22,160 bases of DNA from an uncultured Eubacteriales bacterium (GTDB lineage Bacteria > Bacillota > Clostridia > Oscillospirales > Ruminococcaceae). The stretch spans positions 1-22,160 of the forward strand of contig CABUOE010000015.1 of NCBI GenBank assembly GCA_902493155.1, written 5' to 3'. The notes beneath the pieces are model-generated. The model worked only from the letters and a program-made list of their open reading frames with translations, ran no database searches and was not told the origin of the DNA. Positions 14,384 through 21,550 of this stretch are shown piece after piece (position 1 is the stretch's first letter; each line of letters opens with the position of its first letter). The translations under genes were made by a program, and so were the position numbers.

Positions 14384-15497
14384 ATGAAAATATTGTTAGC
14401 AGGGGGCGGAACGGCCGGTCACATCAACCCCGCCATCTCCATCGCCAACGAAATCAAGGCCCGCCGGCCTGATACCGAGTTTTTATTTGCTGCGGCACCC
14501 GGCGGCATGGAAGACACCCTGGTTCCCAAGGCGGGATACCCGGTGGCCCACATCCATGTGGCCGGATTCCGCAGAAGCTTTTCTCCTGCCGATATCGCTC
14601 ATAATTTGAAGGCAATTTCCTATCTGGCGACGGCGGGAGCCAAAGCCCGTAAAATTCTAAACGACTTTCAGCCCGATGCGGTCATCGGAACGGGCGGGTA
14701 CTTAAGCGGCCCGGTTCTCCTGGCGGCCCAGAAAAACCTTTCTCCACGAGGCAAACGCCTTTCCCGGCGTGACCATCAAAGCCCTGTCCAAGCGGGCGAC
14801 TGTCATCATGCTGGCCTTTCCTGAGGCGATGCAGCATCTCCCGGAGGGAAAACGCTACGAAGTGGTGGGCATCCCCGTCCGGCAGTCTTTTGTGACCACC
14901 ACCAAAAGGGAAGCAAGAGAAAAGCTGGGGCTGGACGACAACTTTACAATCCTATCCTTCGGCGGGAGCCAGGGAGCGCTGAAGATCAACGAAATCGCCG
15001 CCGACATCATGCAGTGGCACTGCAAAGACGGTAAAATCAATCACATTCACGGCTACGGTAAGCACGGACGGGGCACCTTCCCGAAAATGCTCAAAGACCG
15101 GAACATCGACCTCACAAAGTACCCCCGTATCCAGGCAAAAGAATATATCGACAATATGAACCTCTATGTGGCCGCGGCGGACATCGTCATTTCCCGGGCG
15201 GGAGCCAGCACCATCATGGAGCTGGAGGTGGCGGGCAAACCGTCCATCTTAGTGCCCTACCCTTACGCTGCCGAGAACCACCAGTACTACAACGCCAAGG
15301 TGCTTTCCGACGCCGACGCCTCCATTCTGGTGGAGGAAAAGGACTACGACCGGGAAAAGCTCCTTTCTAAAATCCAAGAGCTTTATGAGCATCCAAAGCG
15401 GCTTTCGGAACTTTCTCAGAATGCTTCGAAATTGGCGGTTCTGGACACGGCGGAAAAGATTTACAACATTATCATGACAGAACTCGAGAAAAAATGA
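14384..15497 (+). pseudogene. murG: murG (lipid II synthase), split by a frameshift
   Basis: MurG transfers GlcNAc from UDP-GlcNAc to lipid I, giving lipid II. The N-terminal half begins at ATG 14384 with LLAGGGTAGHINPA and IGTGGYLSGPVLLAAQK, then loses homology and stops at 14824. The homologous sequence resumes in the +1 frame from 14739 (FLHEANAFPGVTIKALSK) and continues through SFGGSQGA and SRAGASTIMELEVAGKP to TGA 15495-15497. Between AAQK and FLHE the family has about five residues (x-G-I-P-T); here only four bases (AACC) remain. This fits an 11-nt deletion near 14735 that left the final ACC (Thr) codon. Restored, the protein would be ~374 residues, normal length. Since murG is essential and usually single-copy, a sequencing or assembly error is as likely as a true mutation. 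The GTG at 14769 is not a genuine start. Confidence 0.9.
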
Positions 15498-15509
15498 CCT
15501 TTTTTCTCG
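15485..15509 (+). terminator. A/T-rich hairpin at the murG stop codon
   Basis: CGAGAAAAAA (15485-15494) pairs perfectly with TTTTTTCTCG (15500-15509). The 5-nt loop TGACC begins with the murG TGA. It resembles a bidirectional intrinsic terminator, though the G+C content of the stem is low. A 130-nt gap to murA follows, in which I find no clear promoter. Confidence 0.5.
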
Positions 15510-15627
15510 GAAATAAAAGCGGACAAGCTGTGGCAGACATCGCACTTTTTTATTTCGGGAAGCATAGTATGCCATGTAAAGAACAAACATTGGCGAAAGC
15601 GCGCCGAAATATGGAAGGAGTGTCGTT

Positions 15628-16881
15628 GTGGAGCGGTTTGTGATATCAGGTGGCATCCCCCTGGAGGGAGAAATCAGCGTCCACGGTGCGAAAAACAGCT
15701 CATTGCCGCTGCTGGCAGCCACCGTTTTATGTAAAAATGAAAGCGTGCTACATAACTGTCCGAACTTATCGGACGTAGACGCCGCTTGTAAAATCCTCCA
15801 ATACCTGGGCTGCGGCGTCAAACGGGAAGGCAACACCGTCGCTGTTAATACAAAGGAAATCACCCATTCTGACGTGCCCGATGATCTGATGCGGGAGATG
15901 CGCTCTTCTGTCGTCTTTTTAGGGGCTATCGTCGCACGCCTGGGACGGGCAGAAATCTGTTTCCCCGGTGGGTGCGAGCTGGGCGCCCGTCCCATCGACC
16001 TGCATTTGCAGGCTTTGAGAAAACTGGGCATGGAGATCGAGGAAAGCCACGGAAAACTCATCTGTTCCGCGGAAAACGGCCTGACGGGCACCTCCATCAA
16101 CCTGACCTTCCCCAGCGTGGGCGCCACTGAAAATATCATGTTGGCGGCGTCTCTGGCAAAGGGCGAGACGGTCATCAACAACGCCGCCCAGGAGCCGGAA
16201 ATCGTCGACCTTGCAAACTTTTTAAATGCCTGCGGCGGAAAGGTGAAAGACGCTGGAAAGAGCCGTATCGTCATCGAGGGAGTCAAAGAGCTCCACGGCT
16301 GTGAATACCGGGTCATCCCAGACCGCATTGTGGCGGCGACCTATCTCTGCTGCGCTGCGGTGACCGGCGGAAACATCCTGGTAAGAGACCTCTGCGCCGA
16401 TCACATTGCCAGCATTCTTCCTTTGATGGAGGAAATGGGCTGCAAGCTGGACGTGACCCAAGACAGCGTGGCTATCCGGGCGCCGAAGCGGCTAAAGGCT
16501 CTAAAGGACGTCCGTACCATGCCCTATCCCGGTTTTCCCACCGATGCCCAGGCCCCGCTGATGGCGGTGGCGGCCACGGCCAATGGGACCAGTATTTTTG
16601 CTGAGAACATTTTCGAAAGCCGCTACAAACACGTGGGCGAGCTTTGCCGGATGGGCGCGGATATCAAAATCGCCGGAAAAGTGGCGCTGGTGGAGGGGGT
16701 CGACACCCTTTACGGCGCAAACGTCCAGGCCACCGATTTAAGAGGCGGCGCGGCACTGATTATTGCGGGCTTAGGCGCCAAAGGGCGCACCGAAATCTCA
16801 GAGATCAAGCACATCGACCGGGGCTATGAAGAAATCGAAAAAAACCTTTGCCTCTTAGGGGCGGATATCAAACGGGTATAA
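15628..16881 (+). CDS. murA: UDP-N-acetylglucosamine 1-carboxyvinyltransferase MurA
   Basis: MurA transfers enolpyruvate from phosphoenolpyruvate to UDP-GlcNAc, the committed step of peptidoglycan synthesis and the target of fosfomycin. It is 417 residues, the normal length, starting at GTG 15628, 7 nt after AAGGAG. Visible are the N-terminal substrate motif VHGAKNSSLPLLAA, MREMRSSVVFLGAIVARLG and the active-site loop PGGCELGARPIDLH with Cys116 as the catalytic cysteine (fosfomycin-sensitive type, not the Asp variant). YPGFPTDAQAPLMA and the C-terminal HIDRGYEEIEKNLCLLGADI follow. It occupies the place where Bacillus-type clusters carry murB. Firmicutes often have two MurA paralogues; whether this is the only one cannot be told from here. 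Confidence 0.97.
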   Translation: MERFVISGGIPLEGEISVHGAKNSSLPLLAATVLCKNESVLHNCPNLSDVDAACKILQYLGCGVKREGNTVAVNTKEITHSDVPDDLMREMRSSVVFLGAIVARLGRAEICFPGGCELGARPIDLHLQALRKLGMEIEESHGKLICSAENGLTGTSINLTFPSVGATENIMLAASLAKGETVINNAAQEPEIVDLANFLNACGGKVKDAGKSRIVIEGVKELHGCEYRVIPDRIVAATYLCCAAVTGGNILVRDLCADHIASILPLMEEMGCKLDVTQDSVAIRAPKRLKALKDVRTMPYPGFPTDAQAPLMAVAATANGTSIFAENIFESRYKHVGELCRMGADIKIAGKVALVEGVDTLYGANVQATDLRGGAALIIAGLGAKGRTEISEIKHIDRGYEEIEKNLCLLGADIKRV

Positions 16882-16925
16882 TAACTCTGTATAGGAAGTG
16901 AAACGCGGAAAGGATGTGAATTCTG

Positions 16926-18179
16926 GTGCCGACGAAAAAAGGAAAGCAAAAACCGATGAAAAAACCTGCCGCCGGCGGCAGAAGGCCGGCAGCAAGCCCC
17001 AAAACCATCCCTTTTTCTGATCCTTTTTACGACAATTATACACCCCGGAGCTCGAGAGGAAGCGCTTCTCCGTATGGAAGTACCCCTCAGCGCCGGGGCG
17101 AAACGCTGTCCGGACCACCCCGTCCGGCTCCCCAGAATGGGAAGAGAAAGAAGGCAAAGGCATCTTCCTCTCGAAAACCTGCTAAAAACGCCGCCGTGGC
17201 ACAGCAAAAACGTCAGCAGCAACTCAGACAGGAGCAGATCGCCAAGACCCAGCGCCGCCGCCGCAAAAAGAAAAAGCGCAACTACACCCTCTATTACATC
17301 ATTTTGGCGGTGTTTCTCATTGTGGCGGGGGTGACCTTGTCGCTGACGGTGTTTTTTAACATCGAGACCATCCAGGTGACAGGGAGCAGCATCTATACCC
17401 TGGCCGACTTGGACGGGGTGCTGGACGCAAAGCCAGGGGACAACCTGCTGCGCCTTAATACAAAGTCTCTGAGTGAAACCGTGCTCCAAAACTTCAAAAA
17501 AGCGGACAAGGTAGAGGTGAAGCGGGTCTTCCCGACGACGCTGCTCGTTGAAATTGAAGACGGAGTTCCCCAAACCCAGCTGTACTACGAAAGCAGGTAC
17601 TACACCTTGAGCCAGCGGGGCAGGGTGCTGGACATTGCCGAGCAAAGCGTTCCCAACGTGCCCGTCGTCATCGGCCCCAAGCCGGAAGACGCGCAAATCG
17701 GCTCCTATATCGACCTGGTTCTTGAAAACGAGGAAAAAGACTGGCTGAAAATCCTGTTCAAGGAGCTGAAGGAAAGCGGCCTCAACGACATTTCAGTGGT
17801 GGACATCTCCAGCACCATTTCCCTGAAGCTCTACTACCAAAACCGCATCGAAATTAAGCTGGGCTCCTTCTCGGAGCTGGACACCAAACTCGCCATGGTG
17901 AAGGCCGTATTCGACAGCGGGGATATCGGTATCGAGGAAAGCGGCACCATCGATATTTCCGACCCGGATAAGATGTATGTGGACAGCGACGCTGAACTGG
18001 ACTTGACCGGAATTTCCACCGAAGGATGGACCTGGACAGACCCGTCTCCCGATGACGCGGGCGCGGACGGAGACGACGGGGCCTCGTCCGATGAAGAGGG
18101 AGAGGAAGGGACCTCTTCTGGAGAAGATCATTCCGCTTCTTCCGGGGACGAAACGTCCTCAGAGGAAAGTTCTTCCTAA
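16926..18179 (+). CDS. ftsQ: DivIB/FtsQ-type cell division protein
   Basis: This bitopic protein of 417 residues starts at GTG 16926 (AAAGGA ~11 nt upstream; ATG 16956 is an alternative). The cytoplasmic N-terminus (~118 residues) is strongly basic, with runs such as KRKKAKASSSRKPAK and RRRRKKKKRN. A membrane segment (~120-142) leads into a POTRA domain (FFNIETIQVTGSSIYTLADLDGVLDA) and the FtsQ/DivIB beta domain (VEVKRVFPTTLLVEIEDGVPQ). The last 47 residues form a Ser/Asp/Glu tail with 17 acidic residues and no Lys or Arg. DivIB/FtsQ stabilises the FtsL-DivIC complex and controls septal synthesis. Position before ftsZ and the POTRA domain support the call; the long charged ends are more extreme than in most relatives. 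Confidence 0.9.
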   Translation: MPTKKGKQKPMKKPAAGGRRPAASPKTIPFSDPFYDNYTPRSSRGSASPYGSTPQRRGETLSGPPRPAPQNGKRKKAKASSSRKPAKNAAVAQQKRQQQLRQEQIAKTQRRRRKKKKRNYTLYYIILAVFLIVAGVTLSLTVFFNIETIQVTGSSIYTLADLDGVLDAKPGDNLLRLNTKSLSETVLQNFKKADKVEVKRVFPTTLLVEIEDGVPQTQLYYESRYYTLSQRGRVLDIAEQSVPNVPVVIGPKPEDAQIGSYIDLVLENEEKDWLKILFKELKESGLNDISVVDISSTISLKLYYQNRIEIKLGSFSELDTKLAMVKAVFDSGDIGIEESGTIDISDPDKMYVDSDAELDLTGISTEGWTWTDPSPDDAGADGDDGASSDEEGEEGTSSGEDHSASSGDETSSEESSS

Positions 18180-18227
18180 AATTGCTGCAAATGGATAAAA
18201 TTTCGCCTTCATATTTACAAATAAACC

Positions 18228-18247
18228 GAAAATAAATGGTTATTTTC
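18228..18247 (+). other. A/T-rich hairpin between ftsQ and ftsZ
   Basis: GAAAATAA (18228-18235) pairs perfectly with TTATTTTC (18240-18247), with an ATGG loop. It is placed 3 bp upstream of the ftsZ -35 element. It may be a weak terminator for ftsQ or a DNA-level operator overlapping the promoter. Confidence 0.4.
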
Positions 18248-18249
18248 TC

Positions 18250-18278
18250 TTGAATTTTCGGGCCAAATCTGCTAGGAT
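18250..18278 (+). promoter_or_regulatory. ftsZ promoter
   Basis: TTGAAT (18250-18255), a 17-bp spacer and TAGGAT (18273-18278), with an extended -10 TGC immediately before the -10. Transcription would start near 18285, ~78 nt before the ftsZ GTG. It indicates that ftsZ can be expressed independently of the upstream cell-wall genes. Confidence 0.65.
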
Positions 18279-18362
18279 ATTACTATGGGCGTTTTGTATA
18301 CACTCTAAAGAAAGTGATTACTGATGGGAGCAGCTGTTTCCATGCATTAGGAGGACAAGCAC

Positions 18363-19451
18363 GTGAAGTTTACATTGGAGAATGATACCGAGAGAAACAC
18401 AGACATCAAAGTAGTCGGCGTTGGCGGCGCGGGCGGAAACGCCGTTAACCGTATGGTCGACGACGGCGTCAAAAACGTTGATTTCATTGCCATCAATACT
18501 GATAAGCAGGTTTTAGATACATCGAGAGCCGATTATAAAATTCAGATCGGCGAAAAGGTCTCCAGAGGCCAGGGCGCAGGCGGCGACCCCGAAAAGGGCG
18601 CCAAAGCGGCGGAGGAAAGCCGTGAGGAAATCGCCAACGCTCTAAAGGGCACCCAGATGATTTTCATCACCGCCGGTATGGGCGGCGGCACTGGCACCGG
18701 AGCTGCTCCCGTGGTTGCGGAAATCGCAAGGGAACAGGGCATCCTCACCATCGGCGTTGTGACGAAACCCTTCAGCTATGAGGGCAAGCGCCGGATGATG
18801 TACGCCGAGCAGGGCATCGACACCCTCTCCAAAGTGGTAGATAGCTTAGTTGTCATCCCCAACGACCGCATCCGTCAGGTTATCGACACCAAAACTCCGA
18901 TGACCAACGCTTTTGAGGCGGTGGACAGCGTATTAAAGCAGAGTATCCAGAGCATCTCCGACCTGATTAACGTCTCCGGTTTCGTAAACCTGGACTTCGC
19001 GGATCTGTGCTCGGTTATGAAAGACGCCGGTATGGCCCACATGGGCGTCGGCTACGCTTCCGGCAAGGACAAGGCCGAAACCGCTGCTACCATGGCGATT
19101 TCCAGCCCGCTGCTCGAAACCTCTATCACCAGCGCCAAGGCGGTTATCATCAATGTTTGCGCTTCTCCCGATTTGCTGTTTGACGACGCAGAATACGTCT
19201 CCACCATGATCGAGAAGGCTGTTCATCCCAACGCGGCTATCTTCTGGGGCCTCATTTTCGACGAGACCATGACCGACGAAATCAAGGTCACCGTTATCGC
19301 CACCGGCTTCGACGAAGCCTATCAGGGCAAGGACTTGCTGGATAACGGCAAAAAGGGCGGTTCCGAGCCGGAATCTTCCGATGCTCCTGCCAAAAACTTT
19401 GACGCCGACTTCGGCTTCGAGGAAATCATGAATATTTTCAACACCAAATAA
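18363..19451 (+). CDS. ftsZ: Cell division protein FtsZ
   Basis: FtsZ is the tubulin-like GTPase that forms the cytokinetic ring. It is 362 residues from GTG 18363, 8 nt after AGGAGG. The GTP-binding motifs GVGGAGGNAVNRM (~20-32) and the tubulin signature GGGTGTGAAPVVAE are intact, as are FVNLDFADLCSVMKDAG and the catalytic T7-loop Asp in that stretch. The globular domain ends at ITVIATGFD-type sequence (VTVIATGFDEAYQ). The linker is short, and the extreme C-terminus is GFEEIMNIFNTK instead of the usual DIPxFLRxR-type peptide that binds FtsA, SepF and other partners. No ftsA precedes it. It has its own promoter upstream and a terminator downstream, so it may be monocistronic. Confidence 0.97.
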   Translation: MKFTLENDTERNTDIKVVGVGGAGGNAVNRMVDDGVKNVDFIAINTDKQVLDTSRADYKIQIGEKVSRGQGAGGDPEKGAKAAEESREEIANALKGTQMIFITAGMGGGTGTGAAPVVAEIAREQGILTIGVVTKPFSYEGKRRMMYAEQGIDTLSKVVDSLVVIPNDRIRQVIDTKTPMTNAFEAVDSVLKQSIQSISDLINVSGFVNLDFADLCSVMKDAGMAHMGVGYASGKDKAETAATMAISSPLLETSITSAKAVIINVCASPDLLFDDAEYVSTMIEKAVHPNAAIFWGLIFDETMTDEIKVTVIATGFDEAYQGKDLLDNGKKGGSEPESSDAPAKNFDADFGFEEIMNIFNTK

Positions 19452-19467
19452 AATACTGTTAATACCG

Positions 19468-19504
19468 ATATCCTTCCTTGTTCTCATGCGAGGGAGGATA
19501 TTTT
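19468..19504 (+). terminator. Rho-independent terminator after ftsZ
   Basis: ATATCCTTCCT (19468-19478) pairs with AGGGAGGATAT (19491-19501; one G-T pair), with a 12-nt loop, followed by TTTGATT. It closes the dcw cluster. Confidence 0.75.
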
Positions 19505-19540
19505 GATTCAGCGGGAATTTGAGAAAAGGGGTTTATCAAT

Positions 19541-21427
19541 TTGTGCGGATTTGTAGGAATGTTCAATAAAGACCCAAAGGACAACAATGAGACGCTGCTC
19601 CAGGAGATGTCAAAGACCATTCGGCATCGGGGCCCGGACGACAGTCAGTATATTGTGAAGGACGGCTTCTGTGTGGCGTTTCGCCGGCTTTCTATTATAG
19701 ATTTGGATAACGGGGCCCAGCCCTATACCTCTCCCGACGGCCGGTTTACTGCCGTTTTCAATGGGGAGATTTATAACTACCGGGATCTGCGGCAGCCGCT
19801 CATCGACGAGGGGAAGACCTTTGCCACCAACTCGGAAATCGAAGTTATCGTGGCGCTCTATCGCAAGTACGGCGACGAGTTCATCACCATGCTGAGAGGC
19901 ATGTACGCCATTCTTATCTACGACAGCGAGGAGAAAACCGTCTTCGCCGGCCGCGATCCCTTCGGCATCAAGCCTCTTTATTACCGGGTAACCGACAGCG
20001 GCGTCATGTTCGCTTCTGAGATGAAGGCTTTCCTTTTCGACGAGACCATGGGCGGCTTCAAGGTAGACGAAAGCCTGTTGCAGCACTATTTTACCTTCCA
20101 GTACGTGCCGGAGCCAAAAACCATCACTCCGCAGATTTCGGTCTTAGAGGCGTCCCATTACATGAAGGTGGACGCTGAGGGCAAAGTGGACATCAAACGG
20201 TATCTTGACCTGAAGTTTCAGACCCCTTCTGAGGAAAGCTTTGAGGAAAAGGCCAAAAAGCTCCGCAAAGTCCTCACCGAATCGGTGGAATACCACATGA
20301 TCAGCGACGTGGAGGTGGGAACCTTCCTCTCAAGCGGTATCGACTCCGCCATTATCACCGCCATTTCGAGCAGGCTGAACCCCGGCATCAAGGCGCTGAC
20401 TGTGGGCTTCGACGTGGCGTCCTACAGTGAAATCGACGACGCCCACGAAATCGCCAAGCACTTAAACGTAGACCACATTGTTTTGAAGGCCAACGTGGAG
20501 CAGTTCAAAAACGCCTTCGAAAAGGTGGTGTGGCACCTGGATTCCCCGGTGGCAGACCCGTCTACCGTGGCGATTTACATGATCGCCGAGGAAGCTTCCA
20601 AACACGTGAAGGTTATGCTGTCCGGCGAGGGCTCCGATGAGCTGTTCGCAGGATATAAGACCTACCGGGATTCGCTGTTGGCTGGCCGGTTCCAGAACGC
20701 GCCTTCGTGCGTCAAGGGCGTCTGTCGTGGGCTTTCAAAGCTGATCCCCGAGGGGGTCAAGGGAAAGAGCTTTCTCATGCGCGCCGGCGTGCCGCTGGAA
20801 GAGCGGTATGTGGGAAATGCCTTCCTCTTCGATGAAAAGGGCAAAAAGCCCTTCCTCAAAACCTATAACCCGAACCAGTCCTTCACCGAGCTGACTCGTG
20901 ACGTTTACGCCAAGGTCGCCGACCGGGATCCGCTGATCAAGATGCAGTACGTGGACATCAGCACCTGGCTCAAGGGCGATATCCTCGTCAAGGGCGACCG
21001 GCTGAGCATGGCACATTCCCTGGAAGTACGGGTGCCTTTCTTGGATAAAGAAGTGTTCAAATTTGCCTCTACTTTGAAAAACGAGGATAAACTGTCCCAC
21101 GGGACGACGAAATATATTCTCCGCTACGCTTTCCAGGACTACGTGGACCCGGCCACCTTCATGCGGCCGAAGCTCGGGTATCCGGTTCCAGTGCGTATTT
21201 GGCTGAGAAACGAGCTCTATGAGTGGGCGCGGGACATCATCCAGGGTTCCAAGGCGGACGAATACATCGACAAGGCGGCGGCGCTGAAACTTCTCGAAGA
21301 CCACCGCACCGAAAAGGCGGACAATTACCGCAAGCTGTGGTCGATTCTGGTGTTCATCACCTGGTACAACATGTATATCGCCGATGCGGACAAGACCCGC
21401 GGACGAATTTTGGACGGAGAGCTTTAA
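19541..21427 (+). CDS. asnB: Asparagine synthetase B, glutamine-hydrolysing
   Basis: AsnB makes asparagine from aspartate, ATP and glutamine. The start is TTG 19541 (AAAAGGGG with a 9-nt spacer): this places Cys2 directly after the initiator, as needed for the N-terminal nucleophile of class II amidotransferases. The protein has 628 residues. The glutaminase domain shows MCGFVGMF, RHRGPDD, RLSIIDLDNGAQP and NGEIYNYRDLR. The segment that is usually T-D-x-E reads SEIEVIV, an Asp-to-Glu change at a substrate-contact position that seems conservative. The synthetase domain has the PP-loop FLSSGIDSA (~262-270), HLDSPVADPS, LSGEGSDELFAGY and DRLSMAHSLEVRVPFLD. It lies between two terminators and is probably expressed alone; no link to the division genes is evident. 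Confidence 0.95.
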   Translation: MCGFVGMFNKDPKDNNETLLQEMSKTIRHRGPDDSQYIVKDGFCVAFRRLSIIDLDNGAQPYTSPDGRFTAVFNGEIYNYRDLRQPLIDEGKTFATNSEIEVIVALYRKYGDEFITMLRGMYAILIYDSEEKTVFAGRDPFGIKPLYYRVTDSGVMFASEMKAFLFDETMGGFKVDESLLQHYFTFQYVPEPKTITPQISVLEASHYMKVDAEGKVDIKRYLDLKFQTPSEESFEEKAKKLRKVLTESVEYHMISDVEVGTFLSSGIDSAIITAISSRLNPGIKALTVGFDVASYSEIDDAHEIAKHLNVDHIVLKANVEQFKNAFEKVVWHLDSPVADPSTVAIYMIAEEASKHVKVMLSGEGSDELFAGYKTYRDSLLAGRFQNAPSCVKGVCRGLSKLIPEGVKGKSFLMRAGVPLEERYVGNAFLFDEKGKKPFLKTYNPNQSFTELTRDVYAKVADRDPLIKMQYVDISTWLKGDILVKGDRLSMAHSLEVRVPFLDKEVFKFASTLKNEDKLSHGTTKYILRYAFQDYVDPATFMRPKLGYPVPVRIWLRNELYEWARDIIQGSKADEYIDKAAALKLLEDHRTEKADNYRKLWSILVFITWYNMYIADADKTRGRILDGEL

Positions 21428-21455
21428 TCGGGCGCAGCGGCGCTTTGTAAATCAT

Positions 21456-21492
21456 GGCAGGCTGGCGTTTGACGGTGGCCTGCCTGTTTCTT
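21456..21492 (+). terminator. Probable terminator after asnB
   Basis: GGCAGGC (21456-21462) pairs with GCCTGCC (21478-21484), with a 15-nt loop, followed by TGTTTCTTT. It separates asnB from the amidohydrolase gene. Confidence 0.6.
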
Positions 21493-21550
21493 TGCAGCTT
21501 CTGCCAACGGATTTTCTATTGTAGGCATTTTGGGAATTTTGGAGGAAAAT

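Noticed and set aside
14735..14740. Programmed ribosomal frameshifting in murG
   Set aside because: The sequence GAAAAAC is not a canonical -1 slippery heptamer, the shift needed is +1, and four conserved residues would still be missing, so a deletion explains it better.
14769..15497. Separate gene starting at GTG 14769
   Set aside because: It begins inside a conserved MurG motif and has no ribosome binding site; it is the second half of murG.
15249..16328. Minus-strand open frame of 359 codons across the murG end and most of murA
   Set aside because: It is antisense to two well-supported genes and its low-complexity translation resembles no protein family.
21492..21522. Promoter TTGCAG ... 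TATTGT before the amidohydrolase
   Set aside because: The 19-bp spacer and weak -10 are not convincing enough to list as a feature.
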